Assembly (NCBI RefSeq): GCF_000308615.1
Contig: NZ_BAGB01000068.1
Location: 62,001-126,000, forward strand
From: Nocardia jiangxiensis NBRC 101359
GTDB taxonomy: Bacteria > Actinomycetota > Actinomycetes > Mycobacteriales > Mycobacteriaceae
Direction of reading: 5' to 3'
DNA length: 64,000 nt
Shown: positions 1 through 8,053 of the stretch, piece after piece
Layout: every line of letters begins with the position of its first letter
Numbering within the stretch: position 1 is the stretch's first letter
Position numbers and translations under genes: made by a program
The notes under the pieces: generated by a model
What the model saw: only the letters and a program-made list of their open reading frames with translations
Told to the model about the DNA's origin: nothing
Databases searched by the model: none

Positions 1-265
1 AGCCGAGCGCGACGTACAGCACGGCGAAGGCCATATTGCCGATCCGCTCCGAGGCGGGTTTGCCCGCGGGCTCGGTGATCCGGCCCGGCCCCTGCGGCGT
101 CGCGGGCGAATTCGCGCCCACCGCAACGAGTTCGCGCTGCTCGGCCTTACGGGTGTAGGCCATGGCGTACTGCACCAGCAGCATCACGAAGACCAGGACG
201 TACACCACGATCGCCGACTTGAACGCGAGATCGCTGTAGGAGGCGATGTTCTCGTCGATCGGCAT
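1..265 (-). CDS. ccsB: Cytochrome c biogenesis protein CcsB (ResC), N-terminal part, cut by window edge
   Basis: Only the first 88 or so residues lie in the window. The protein begins MPIDENIASYSDLAF and enters a hydrophobic helix (about residues 15-37), followed by a charged loop and the start of a second hydrophobic stretch at the edge. CcsB/ResC is the membrane partner of ResB in system II cytochrome c maturation, which delivers heme to apocytochrome outside the membrane. The start codon lies 2 bases after the resB stop, so it is the last gene seen of the leftward hemL-to-ccsB unit. Assignment rests mainly on position after resB and on the hydrophobic N-terminus; the heme-binding WWD region is outside the window. 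Confidence 0.85.
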   Translation of the reverse strand, partial: MPIDENIASYSDLAFKSAIVVYVLVFVMLLVQYAMAYTRKAEQRELVAVGANSPATPQGPGRITEPAGKPASERIGNMAFAVLYVALG

Positions 266-267
266 TG

Positions 268-1923
268 CTACTCTCCCGTACTCTCGGTCGGCGACCCGCC
301 CAGCAGGCGAACACGCAGGCGGTCGAACTCACCGCCCCACCCGGCCTGGTCGGTACGGGCCAGACCGCCCATTTCTACTACGGTACGTCGTTTGTCGTCC
401 GGAGTCTCCGCCGGGTCCCGTTCATCGGCCGGATATGCGCGCAACCAGATCCGGCGGCGCTTGACCAACAGCGAAACCAGCAGCCCGGCCATCATCGTGA
501 CGGCGCAGACCAGCACCCACTGCTGCGCGGGATCGTGCGAGACCTGCAGATTCGCCCACTGCTTCGCCCCGTCGAACCGCACCTTCGTCCCGTCCGACAA
601 CGTCGCGGATTCACCCGGCTTCAGATTGACCCGCGTCTGCTTGACCAGACGACCCTGTTTGATCATCTCCGGATCCAGCGAGAACACCGACTGACTGCGA
701 CCGGTGTCCAGACCCGTCTCACCGCGATAGATGTCCACGGCCACCGCCGGATCGGTCAAGGCCGGATACGACGAGCTCAGCAAGGTTCCGTGCATGAAAG
801 CCGTCGGCGCGAACAGCCCCTCGATGGCGATCTGATTCTTGCGGTTGTCAGCATCCGAGGGATACATCCCGCCGGGCGGATCGAACCGCATCACGCCGCT
901 GGACAGGAACGTCGCATCGCCGGTGGGCTCCCACTGCACCGACTGCGTGCGGGTCTGCCCGTTCGGATAGGTGACGGTGAACGTCGGCGCGTAACCGTGG
1001 CCCTGCACATACACCCGGTCACCCTCGACCCGCAGCGGATGATTCACCTGCACGGACGTATCGCGCCAGGTGTTGTCGGCCAGATTCTGCGCGGTCTGAT
1101 ACGAGACGTCCGCGGTGAACATCTGCGCCTCACCGTTGGGCAGATAGTCGGCCCGGAAATCCTTGACGCGTACGCACAGCGGGGTCAGCCCGGTGCCGTC
1201 GATGAGATTGCCCGCGCGGAAGGAATCGAACGCCGAAATCGAACTCGTGCAGAATCCGGGACCGCCGTCGGCGAGGACGATGACATTGCCCTCGTAGCCG
1301 AACATCTTGCCGACCGCGATCGCCACCAGCAGACCGACCAGCGCCAGATGGAACACCAGATTGCCGAATTCGCGGAAATACCCCTTCTCCGCCGACAGCG
1401 TGACCTGCGCGGAGTCGTCGGCGGACCGCTCGATCACCCGCCAGCCGCGAAGCTGCTTACGCGCCGCGGCGATCACCTCGGCCGGCGCCTGCTCGACGTT
1501 CGTCGAATAGTGGTGCGGCAACCGGGACAGCCGGCGCGGCGCGGCGACCGGCGGCGTGCGCAGCGCCTTGTAGTGGTCGAACACCCGCGGCACGATGCAG
1601 CCGATCAGCGAGATGAACAGCAGCGCGTAGATCGCGGTGAACCAGAAGCTGGAGAACACGTCGAACAGCTGCACCCGGTCCATCAGATGTCCGAGGGTGG
1701 GCCGGTCGGCGATGTATTTGTCGACCTTCTGCGCATTGAGGGAGCGTTGCGGCAGCAGCGCGCCCGGAATCGCCGCCAGCGCCAGCAGGAACAGCAGCAT
1801 CAGCGCGGTGCGCATACTGGTCAGCCCGCGCCAGGTGTTGCGGACGACCGCGAGAATCCTGCGCAGCGGAGACTGGCGAGGGGGGCGGGCTGGGGCCTCG
1901 GGGGCCGACATGGTTGCAGTCAT
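268..1923 (-). CDS. resB: Cytochrome c biogenesis protein ResB
   Basis: A 551-residue membrane protein of the ResB/Ccs1 family, which with CcsB forms the heme-handling complex of system II cytochrome c maturation. After a basic N-terminus (RNTWRGLTSMRT) come paired hydrophobic helices near residues 33-52 and 90-110, a third near 190, a long extracytoplasmic domain, and a last helix near residue 480 (WVLVCAVTMMAGLLVSLLV) followed by an acidic and basic tail. Size and layout fit the family. The open frame extends upstream into ccdA, but the ATG at 1923 follows the ccdA stop by 2 bases and gives a standard N-terminus, so I chose it. It is co-transcribed with ccdA upstream and ccsB downstream. 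Confidence 0.93.
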   Translation of the reverse strand: MTATMSAPEAPARPPRQSPLRRILAVVRNTWRGLTSMRTALMLLFLLALAAIPGALLPQRSLNAQKVDKYIADRPTLGHLMDRVQLFDVFSSFWFTAIYALLFISLIGCIVPRVFDHYKALRTPPVAAPRRLSRLPHHYSTNVEQAPAEVIAAARKQLRGWRVIERSADDSAQVTLSAEKGYFREFGNLVFHLALVGLLVAIAVGKMFGYEGNVIVLADGGPGFCTSSISAFDSFRAGNLIDGTGLTPLCVRVKDFRADYLPNGEAQMFTADVSYQTAQNLADNTWRDTSVQVNHPLRVEGDRVYVQGHGYAPTFTVTYPNGQTRTQSVQWEPTGDATFLSSGVMRFDPPGGMYPSDADNRKNQIAIEGLFAPTAFMHGTLLSSSYPALTDPAVAVDIYRGETGLDTGRSQSVFSLDPEMIKQGRLVKQTRVNLKPGESATLSDGTKVRFDGAKQWANLQVSHDPAQQWVLVCAVTMMAGLLVSLLVKRRRIWLRAYPADERDPAETPDDKRRTVVEMGGLARTDQAGWGGEFDRLRVRLLGGSPTESTGE

Positions 1924-1925
1924 AG

Positions 1926-2762
1926 TCAGATCGGGAGAGTCACTCGGGAGACGAACATATTGCGGACCCACCCCACGAACTGGTCCCACATACCGGTCAC
2001 CAGCGCGATACCGACGGCGACCAGCAGAATTCCGCCGATCACCTGAATGGTGCGCGAATGGCGACGCAGCCAGCCGACCCCGCGCAACGCGCTGGCCGAC
2101 CCGAAGGCCAGGATCACGAACGGCAGACCCAGGCCCAGGCAGTAGGCCACGATCAGCACCACCCCGCGCACGGCGGTGGTCCCCTCGGTGCCCGCGGATA
2201 CCGCCATCACCCCGGACAGCGTCGGGCCCAGGCACGGCGTCCAGCCGAGCGCGAACACCGCGCCCAGCAGCGGTGCGCCGACCAGACCGGTCAACCGTCG
2301 CGGATGCATCCGGGTGTCCCGCTGCAGCGCCGGGACCAGGCCCAGGAACACCAGCCCCATCAGCACGGTGACGACACCGCCGAGACGTTGCAGCAGTTCA
2401 CGATTCACGTTCAAGGTCTGGATGAGGCCGAACACCGTCGCCGAGGCCAGTACGAACACGACGGTGAATCCCGCGACGAACAGACCCGCCGCCCCCGCCA
2501 CGCGCATCCGCCCGGCCTTGTCGAGGGTCACGGTCTCCGGACGCTTGCTCTCCCGCGCCTGGGCCACGGTCACCGGCGGGGCTTCCGCACCCACCAGCCC
2601 GGCCAGATAGGACAGATACCCCGGCACCAGCGGCACCACGCACGGCGAGGCGAACGACACCAGCCCCGCGAGCAGACACGCGCCCAGCGCCAGCAGCAAC
2701 GGCCCGGACGCCGCGGTCTGCTGGAACGAATCCCCTACCGAGGCAAGCACACTCACCTGCAT
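1926..2762 (-). CDS. ccdA: Cytochrome c biogenesis protein CcdA
   Basis: A 278-residue polytopic membrane protein of the CcdA/DsbD transmembrane family. It passes reducing equivalents from cytoplasmic thioredoxin to extracytoplasmic thioredoxin-like proteins that keep apocytochrome cysteines reduced. The two family cysteines are visible: Cys41 in FASPCVVPLVPGYL and Cys177 in GWTPCLGPTLSG, each in a hydrophobic helix with flanking prolines. About six hydrophobic helices can be drawn. It lies between a TlpA-like lipoprotein gene, its likely redox client, and resB, the same order as in M. tuberculosis Rv0526-Rv0528. Residues 60-90 form an unusually long hydrophilic loop (VTVAQARESKRPETVTL) compared with minimal CcdA proteins. 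Confidence 0.95.
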   Translation of the reverse strand: MQVSVLASVGDSFQQTAASGPLLLALGACLLAGLVSFASPCVVPLVPGYLSYLAGLVGAEAPPVTVAQARESKRPETVTLDKAGRMRVAGAAGLFVAGFTVVFVLASATVFGLIQTLNVNRELLQRLGGVVTVLMGLVFLGLVPALQRDTRMHPRRLTGLVGAPLLGAVFALGWTPCLGPTLSGVMAVSAGTEGTTAVRGVVLIVAYCLGLGLPFVILAFGSASALRGVGWLRRHSRTIQVIGGILLVAVGIALVTGMWDQFVGWVRNMFVSRVTLPI

Positions 2763-2823
2763 GTCGACCGGCCTCGGGCACCGTGTCCGGAACGCCGCGA
2801 ATGCTCAGCGCAGCCCATTCGGC

Positions 2824-3507
2824 TCACTTCGTCCCCTCCGCGGCGAGACGATCGACCACCGGCTGCAGATCGGTGGCCAGCAGCGAACGCAGGAAGACCG
2901 CCGCCACCCGATGCTGTCGATCCAGCACCAGCGTGGTGGGGATGACGCTGGTCGGGAACTTTCCGCCCAGGGCCAGCAGGCTACGGAATTCCGGATCGTA
3001 GATCGACGGATACTGGATGTGGTTGGTGCTGACGAAATCCTGCGCCTTGTCCTGCTCCGGATCACGCACATTGATCCCCAGGAACGCGACTCCGCGCGCC
3101 TTCGACTGCTCGTACACCTTCTCCAGTTCGGGGGCCTCGGCCCGGCAGGGCCCGCACCACTGCCCCCAGACATTCAGCACCACAACCTGATTCGGGAAAT
3201 CGTCCACCGAAATGGTCTTGTTCGTCAGCAGATCCGGCCCCGACATCTTCCCGATGGTCCCGCGCTTCGCGGCCGGATCGTAGAAGATATCGGTCTTGCC
3301 CCCGGGCGACACGAACTGGAACGTCCCGCCCTGCGCCACCGCATCACTGCCGGTCGAACACCCGGCGAGCACCGCCACCAGCGCCGCGCACGCGAGCAGA
3401 ACCGGCAGCACGATCCGCAACGACCTGCGTCCACCCGACGCGCGACTAACGCCGCCGGGCCGAGCCTCGTCGTACCCACCGGATCTGTCGTGTGCCGAGC
3501 CGTTCAC
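2824..3507 (-). CDS. TlpA/ResA-like thioredoxin-fold lipoprotein
   Basis: A 227-residue membrane-anchored thiol-disulfide protein. With the GTG at 3507 it has a basic start (GGRRSLRI), a hydrophobic core and a lipobox LAGC with Cys50 as the lipidated residue. A thioredoxin fold follows, with the catalytic motif WCGPC at residues 117-121 and a later cis-proline region (TSVIPTTLVLD). It is the probable reductant of apocytochrome c cysteines, recharged by CcdA encoded next to it. I chose the start because its GTG overlaps the stop of the upstream mutase-like gene (GTGA), and the long upstream extension has no role. Equivalent by position to M. tuberculosis Rv0526. Confidence 0.93.
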   Translation of the reverse strand: MNGSAHDRSGGYDEARPGGVSRASGGRRSLRIVLPVLLACAALVAVLAGCSTGSDAVAQGGTFQFVSPGGKTDIFYDPAAKRGTIGKMSGPDLLTNKTISVDDFPNQVVVLNVWGQWCGPCRAEAPELEKVYEQSKARGVAFLGINVRDPEQDKAQDFVSTNHIQYPSIYDPEFRSLLALGGKFPTSVIPTTLVLDRQHRVAAVFLRSLLATDLQPVVDRLAAEGTK

Positions 3508-4253
3508 GCTCCGGTCACCCGCGGATCCGATTCCCCCGCAGGTTCGGAGTAGACGATGTCGATCAACGTATCCCCTTGGTAGACAAGGGATGTCAGCGAG
3601 GCGAGGGAGCACTGGCGGTTGCGCGGGTCGTGCCACAGGCGCTTGCCCTCGAGGAAGCGCCGCAGCGTCCACACCGGAAGCTGATGGGAGACCACGACCG
3701 CCTCGTGACCGGCGGCCTCCACGCGAGCCTTGTTCACCGCGGCCAGCATGCGGTGCGCGATCTGCAGGTACGGCTCACCCCAGGACGGGGTGAACGGGTC
3801 GCGCAGCTTCCACCAGTGCCGGGGCTTGCGCAGTGCGCCGTCACCGACCGAGACGCGCAGCCCCTCGAAGGTGTTGCCCGCCTCGATCAGGTTGTCGTCG
3901 GTACGCACGATCAATTCGTGCAGTCCGGCGATCGCACCGGCGGTCTCCTGCGCGCGTTGCAGCGGGGAGGCCACCACCAGCGTGATGTCGTGATCGGCGA
4001 GCGCGCGGCCGACCGCCGCGGCCTGGGACCGGCCGGTCACCGACAGGCCGAAGCCGGGTAGGCGTCCGTAGAGGATGCCCTTCGGGTTGTGCACCTCACC
4101 GTGCCGCATCACGTGCACGATCGTCTCGGTGTCCGCGACGTCGTCGGGTAGTTTCACGTGCTCGTCGGAAGTGCGGTCCGCCGCCGCCTCGGACCTGATG
4201 TCCTGCGGTGTGTCGGATGTCGTCTCGTCGGCTGGCTCGGTGCGCTCGTTCAC
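3504..4253 (-). CDS. Histidine phosphatase (phosphoglycerate-mutase-like) family protein
   Basis: A 249-residue branch-1 histidine phosphatase superfamily protein. The phospho-histidine motif RHGEVHNP lies at residues 50-57 and a second catalytic histidine is likely in VVVSHQLPVW. An acidic low-complexity N-terminal tail (about 40 residues rich in T, S, D and E) precedes the domain. The substrate cannot be told from sequence; it lacks the features of glycolytic mutase, which is encoded separately at 36.2-36.9 kb. The GTG start overlaps the hemL stop (GTGA) and its own stop overlaps the tlpA-like start, so the three genes look translationally coupled. Position matches M. tuberculosis Rv0525. 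Confidence 0.88.
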   Translation of the reverse strand: MNERTEPADETTSDTPQDIRSEAAADRTSDEHVKLPDDVADTETIVHVMRHGEVHNPKGILYGRLPGFGLSVTGRSQAAAVGRALADHDITLVVASPLQRAQETAGAIAGLHELIVRTDDNLIEAGNTFEGLRVSVGDGALRKPRHWWKLRDPFTPSWGEPYLQIAHRMLAAVNKARVEAAGHEAVVVSHQLPVWTLRRFLEGKRLWHDPRNRQCSLASLTSLVYQGDTLIDIVYSEPAGESDPRVTGA

Positions 4254-5563
4254 GCGTCGGATCCTTCGGGTGTGGCAGCCGCCGCGGCCGCGGCAGCGGC
4301 GGGCAGGGCGGCGGCGATGCGGTCGAATGCGTCCTCGTCGAGCGCGGCGGAGACGAACCACGTCTCGAATGCGCTCGGCGGGGCGTAGACGCCGCGATCG
4401 AGCAGAGCGTGGAAGAACGCCGGGAAACGCCAGGTCTGGCTGGCCTTCGCGGTGGCGTAGTCGGTAACCGGATGGTCGGCGAAGAACACGCTCACCATAT
4501 TGCCCGCGAATTGCACCTGGTGGGTGACCCCCGCCGTGTCCAGCGCGCCACTCACCAGCGCGCCGAGTCGTTCGGCGTTGCGATCGAGTGCGGCGTAGAC
4601 CTCCGCGTCGGCCGCGCGCAGCGAAGCTAGTCCGGCCGCCACCGCGACGGGGTTACCCGACAACGTCCCGGCCTGATAGACGGGCCCGATCGGCGCGAGC
4701 CGGTTCATCACCTCGGCGCGACCGCCGAACGCCGCCGCGGGCAGCCCGCCGCTCATCACCTTGCCGAAGGTGTACAGATCGCCCGCGACACCGTCGCGCC
4801 CGAACCATCCGGACCGGCTCACCCGGAATCCGGTCATCACCTCGTCCATGATCAGCAGCGCGCCGTGTTCGGCGGTCAGCCGCCGCAGGCCCGCGTTGTA
4901 CCCGGGCTGCGGGGCGACGGTGCCCATGTTGCCCGCCGCGGCCTCGGTGATGACGCAGGCGATCTGGTCCGGATTCGCGGCGAACGCGGCGGCCACCGCG
5001 TCCAGATCGTTGTAGGGCAGCACGATCGTGTCGGCCGCCTGGGCACCGGTGACGCCGGGCGAGGTCGGCAGGCCGAGCGTCGCGACACCCGATCCCGCGT
5101 CGGCCAGCAGCGCGTCGACGTGCCCGTGATAGCACCCGGCGAATTTGATGATCTTGCTGCGACCGGTGAAACCGCGGGCCAGCCGCACCGCGCTCATGGT
5201 CGCCTCGGTACCGGAGTTGACCAGCCGCACCCGCTCCACGGGGTCGACCCGCGCGGCGATCTCCTCGGCCAGCTCGATCTCCGCCTGGGTCGGCGCACCG
5301 AAGGACAATCCGTCCACCGCGGCCCTGCGCACCGCTTCCACGACCGCCGGGTGTGCGTGACCGAGAATCATCGGTCCCCACGAGGACACCAGGTCCACAT
5401 ATTCGGCGCCGTCCGCGTCGGTGAGCGTGCACCCGCGCGCGGAAGTGATGAATCGCGGCGTACCGCCGACCGAATGGAACGCTCGCACAGGCGAATTCAC
5501 GCCGCCGGGAATGATCGCAGCGGCGCGATCGAACAGGCGCGCGGAGGCCGGAGAAGAACTCAC
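4250..5563 (-). CDS. hemL: Glutamate-1-semialdehyde 2,1-aminomutase
   Basis: A 437-residue PLP enzyme of the C5 heme pathway, converting glutamate-1-semialdehyde to 5-aminolevulinate. The PLP lysine is Lys268 in YTFGKVMSGGLPAAAFGG, and other family blocks are clear (PGGVNSPVRAF, SWGPMILGHAHP, LVNSGTEATMSAVRLARG, QAGTLSGNP). The C-terminus ends in an alanine run. I chose the GTG at 5563 because it gives the usual short N-terminus; an ATG at 5632 would add 23 residues with no family similarity. It opens the leftward unit that continues into cytochrome c maturation, tying heme supply to heme use. The other pathway genes (hemA, hemB, hemC, hemD) lie elsewhere in this window. Confidence 0.96.
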   Translation of the reverse strand: MSSSPASARLFDRAAAIIPGGVNSPVRAFHSVGGTPRFITSARGCTLTDADGAEYVDLVSSWGPMILGHAHPAVVEAVRRAAVDGLSFGAPTQAEIELAEEIAARVDPVERVRLVNSGTEATMSAVRLARGFTGRSKIIKFAGCYHGHVDALLADAGSGVATLGLPTSPGVTGAQAADTIVLPYNDLDAVAAAFAANPDQIACVITEAAAGNMGTVAPQPGYNAGLRRLTAEHGALLIMDEVMTGFRVSRSGWFGRDGVAGDLYTFGKVMSGGLPAAAFGGRAEVMNRLAPIGPVYQAGTLSGNPVAVAAGLASLRAADAEVYAALDRNAERLGALVSGALDTAGVTHQVQFAGNMVSVFFADHPVTDYATAKASQTWRFPAFFHALLDRGVYAPPSAFETWFVSAALDEDAFDRIAAALPAAAAAAAAATPEGSDA

Positions 5564-5748
5564 GGCCTCCAGTGTCTCAGCCCGGCCCGCACCGGTCGAC
5601 GACAGGGTGTAGTGGGGTGAGCCACCCCACACCGGATGTCCGGATTCAGCACAACACGCCGGAGCGCCGATCCGGCCCGCTTCGGTCGCTCACCGATAGC
5701 TACTGCGTACCCTCTGTCCATCAACCGCAATCCGGCCGGGAGTAATTG

Positions 5749-6135
5749 ATGCGAACCTTGATCATCGGCGCCACCCTGACCGCCCTCATGGGCACCGCAC
5801 TGACCTGCGCCGCGACCGCGGCCTCGGCCGGAGCCCTCGTCGCACAGCCCGATCAGGGGCGGATCGGGATCAGCCTGTCGCACGCCGAGACCGCGGCGCT
5901 CGCGGACGGTCCGGTTCCGGCGCTGGTCACCAAGGTCGTCCCGCTGAATCGCATGGGTGCGGGGCTGCATCCGGGCAGCCGGATCCAACGCGATCAGCAC
6001 GGCGGCGTGCACGCCTCACTGCGTGAGGTGCTGCTCGAATCGGCCGCACATCCGGACGGGAACGTGGTCGTCTTCCTGGACGCCCCCGGCACACACGGTC
6101 CGCGCGTGCTCGACATCTACGAGCACTGGAACTGA
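5749..6135 (+). CDS. Small secreted protein of unknown function
   Basis: A 128-residue protein transcribed away from hemL. It starts with a typical signal peptide (MRTLIIGATLTALMGTALTC, then AATAASAGA) with a likely cleavage after residue 26. No cysteine pair or known catalytic motif is apparent in the mature part, which is rich in H, R, D and G (PLNRMGAGLHPGSRIQRDQHGG). A GGGAG ribosome site lies about 7 bases before the ATG at 5749; a TTG one codon upstream is less likely. Its position next to hemL matches the exported protein Rv0523c of M. tuberculosis, but I cannot confirm homology by eye. It is convergent with the next small gene, with 3 bases between stops. Confidence 0.7.
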   Translation: MRTLIIGATLTALMGTALTCAATAASAGALVAQPDQGRIGISLSHAETAALADGPVPALVTKVVPLNRMGAGLHPGSRIQRDQHGGVHASLREVLLESAAHPDGNVVVFLDAPGTHGPRVLDIYEHWN

Positions 6136-6138
6136 CTC

Positions 6139-6360
6139 CTACCAGTGCGAGGGCTTCAGGCACGTCAGCGAGAATCCGGTCGTCACCAGGCAACTCATCG
6201 GGCCCGGAAGTCCGTCGACCAGACGTGAGCGGGTCACCGGTTCCGGAGCCGGACCGGCGTCCATCGCCGTGATCACGTCCAGGGTCACGGTGGCCAGCCC
6301 GATGACGCCGACGACCAGCATCACCACGACTCTGCGCTGCACGGGGTACGTGCGGGACAT
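6139..6360 (-). CDS. Small single-pass membrane protein, hypothetical
   Basis: A predicted 73-residue protein. After a basic N-terminus (MSRTYPVQRR) it has one hydrophobic helix (VVVMLVVGVIGLATVTLDVI) and a short outer tail with two cysteines (SCLVTTGFSLTC). The start is uncertain: GAAGG sits only one base before the ATG at 6360, and a GTG eight codons upstream is an alternative. The clear membrane helix and fit between neighbours favour a real gene, but nothing identifies a function. Confidence 0.5.
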   Translation of the reverse strand: MSRTYPVQRRVVVMLVVGVIGLATVTLDVITAMDAGPAPEPVTRSRLVDGLPGPMSCLVTTGFSLTCLKPSHW

Positions 6361-6440
6361 ACCTTCAGTGTCCCCGGGAATCACCCGGTTACCCCCGATT
6401 GCCGAAAGTTGGCCCAGAACCTCTATCTGCGGCCGAACGG

Positions 6441-6686
6441 TCAGCGGCGAGGAGCCCGGTCCAGGCCGCGCGCGATCAGATCGATGAGGGCCAATCCGGC
6501 CACCGCGACCAGCAGTGCGGCCAGTCCGAGCCACAGCCCGTCGTAGCGGGTCGCATCGAAGGCGGGCAGATCCCCGGACGCGGCGAACGAGGTCGATTCG
6601 ATACCGGCGTGCCAGGCCGGCACGACCCCGGCGAGGCAGAGGACCAGGACGAGCACGTCCAGCACCGGCCACAACCGATACATCAT
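6441..6686 (-). CDS. Small two-helix membrane protein (Rv0514-like by position)
   Basis: An 81-residue membrane protein with two hydrophobic helices (VLDVLVLVLCLAGVVPAW near residues 8-25 and LWLGLAALLVAVAGLALIDLI near 50-70), separated by a short polar loop and ending in basic residues. Its ATG at 6686 overlaps the stop of the upstream gene (ATGA), so the two are translated together. It is the last gene of the hemB-led leftward run. M. tuberculosis has two small membrane-protein genes (Rv0513, Rv0514) after hemB, and this pair is positionally equivalent. Function unknown. Confidence 0.75.
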   Translation of the reverse strand: MMYRLWPVLDVLVLVLCLAGVVPAWHAGIESTSFAASGDLPAFDATRYDGLWLGLAALLVAVAGLALIDLIARGLDRAPRR

Positions 6687-7210
6687 CGAGCGTCCTCCGT
6701 GCCGTCGCCGGTGTGCGAGCCGTCGTTCGCGGGGCGCCCCTCGACCGCCGCGGTGAGTTCCTCGCGCAGACGGCGATGATCGCGCGCCCACGCCTGCACC
6801 AGACTGCCGTCCCGCAATTTCAGTCCGATGCCCTTGCGCCGTCGCGGCACACCGGCCAGTTCCCCGAGCGCACGCGCGGACTGCCAGTCCTCGTCCTCCC
6901 AGGACTCCTCGTCGTGCTCGGGGAGGACGGTGGCGATCCGTTCCAGTTCCAGCGTCTCGGCGCCCTCGCGCAGCGAGGTTTCGGTGAGTTCCACACTGAC
7001 GTGCCGCTTACCCGCGACAACCTGCAACGAGACGAATCCGGCGAGCAGTACCGCGCAGAAGAGCAGTCCGAACCAGTGCACCGGACCGTGGCCCAGCACC
7101 AGTTCCAGGATCAGCACGATCAGGCAGATCAGCGGGCCGTACGCGACGGCGCGCCAGCGCGCACCGGGCTCGGCGAACCGCACGTCGGCCGTGGCTCGGG
7201 TATCGGTCAC
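6683..7210 (-). CDS. Membrane protein with PH-like cytoplasmic domain (Rv0513-like by position)
   Basis: A 175-residue protein. Two close hydrophobic helices (AVAYGPLICLIVLILELVLG and WFGLLFCAVLLAGFVSLQVV) occupy residues 20-65, followed by a cytoplasmic domain of short beta-rich segments (HVSVELTETSLREGAETLELERI), reminiscent of bacterial PH-like or DUF3093-type domains. The C-terminal tail is polar and acidic. It lies two genes after hemB and overlaps the next membrane gene by ATGA. The family label is inferred from layout and position; no catalytic residues are apparent. Confidence 0.75.
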   Translation of the reverse strand: MTDTRATADVRFAEPGARWRAVAYGPLICLIVLILELVLGHGPVHWFGLLFCAVLLAGFVSLQVVAGKRHVSVELTETSLREGAETLELERIATVLPEHDEESWEDEDWQSARALGELAGVPRRRKGIGLKLRDGSLVQAWARDHRRLREELTAAVEGRPANDGSHTGDGTEDAR

Positions 7211-7263
7211 GGAAACCTCCAGGCTGTCTCGCCCGTCCGTACTCCGAGAAGGGGCGAAGCGAT

Positions 7264-7386
7264 TCAGCCGACCATACCGGGCAGCAACAGAACGGCCAGC
7301 GTGAGCAGACCGAGAACGAGGACCAGAGCCATCATCACGACATCACGCCGAAGGCTCTGCGGCTGCTGAATCACCACTCGCATCAT
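7264..7386 (-). CDS. Very small single-pass membrane protein, 40 residues
   Basis: A short reading frame with a good ribosome site: GGAGG lies just before two consecutive ATG codons (7386 and 7383; the second has the better 5-base spacing). The product has a basic amphipathic start (RVVIQQPQSLRRD) and one helix (VVMMALVLVLGLLTLAVLLL), ending GMVG. It lies inside the hemB-led run of membrane-protein genes on the same strand. Nothing identifies its role. Confidence 0.5.
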   Translation of the reverse strand: MMRVVIQQPQSLRRDVVMMALVLVLGLLTLAVLLLPGMVG

Positions 7387-7506
7387 TGCCTCCGCTTCTC
7401 CGGAACGCCTCGCGCGATCCGATGCGGAACGCACGACCCACGACATCCGGTTCCCAGGTCCTCTGTGACAACCCTCACGATACATGCCGCCGCACCGGTG
7501 ACAAAT

Positions 7507-8040
7507 TCACCGGGGCAACCGATTTCCGTTCACCTTGAAGTAGCCGTTGGATTCGGTTCGGCGACAAAGGAATACGGCTCCAGCGGCCACCACCGCCTGC
7601 AGTATGGCAGCGGCGCCGGCGAGCATCTCACCGGTGCCGGAGATCGCCCCGAGGCCGAACATCGAGTTCACCCCGCCGATCACCAGAACCACGGCCGCCA
7701 CGTCCAACAGCGTGCGCGCCCAGGGTTTCCCGCGACGCAGCTGATGCACCACGGCCAGCGCCGCGGCGGCGAGCGCCAGCCCGAACACCACGCCCAGCAC
7801 GATCAGCAGAGTGACCATCAGGTCGTAGGTCGCAATGGGAGTCTGCGGCTCCTGAGCGCGCAGCTGATCGTAGATGTTCCGGGCGATCGTGTGCCGATGC
7901 TCGAACCGCGTCCACATCCCGGCGAGCAGTCGTACCACGCCCAGAACGACCGCGCCCCACCACAATTGGGACGCGGTACGGACGTCATCGGGCATGGGCT
8001 GTTCGGGCACCGGCGGGACCGGCGGAGTCCACGGATTCAC
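7507..8040 (-). CDS. Four-helix membrane protein, hypothetical
   Basis: A 177-residue membrane protein. A proline-rich N-terminus (NPWTPPVPPVPEQP) precedes about four hydrophobic helices (near residues 27-42, 73-98, 107-130 and 135-157) and a basic tail. The proline-rich start and compact four-helix layout resemble the many actinobacterial membrane proteins carrying a proline-rich leader, but no family motif stands out. The GTG at 8040 lies 13 bases after the hemB stop with a GAGG upstream, so it is probably co-transcribed with hemB. Confidence 0.7.
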   Translation of the reverse strand: MNPWTPPVPPVPEQPMPDDVRTASQLWWGAVVLGVVRLLAGMWTRFEHRHTIARNIYDQLRAQEPQTPIATYDLMVTLLIVLGVVFGLALAAAALAVVHQLRRGKPWARTLLDVAAVVLVIGGVNSMFGLGAISGTGEMLAGAAAILQAVVAAGAVFLCRRTESNGYFKVNGNRLPR

Positions 8041-8053
8041 GACGGTCGGCGCC

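Noticed and set aside
265..2046. 593-codon plus-strand open frame opposite resB
   Set aside because: Composition of a high-GC shadow (many R, H and Q), no motifs, and fully antisense to resB, whose family features are clear.
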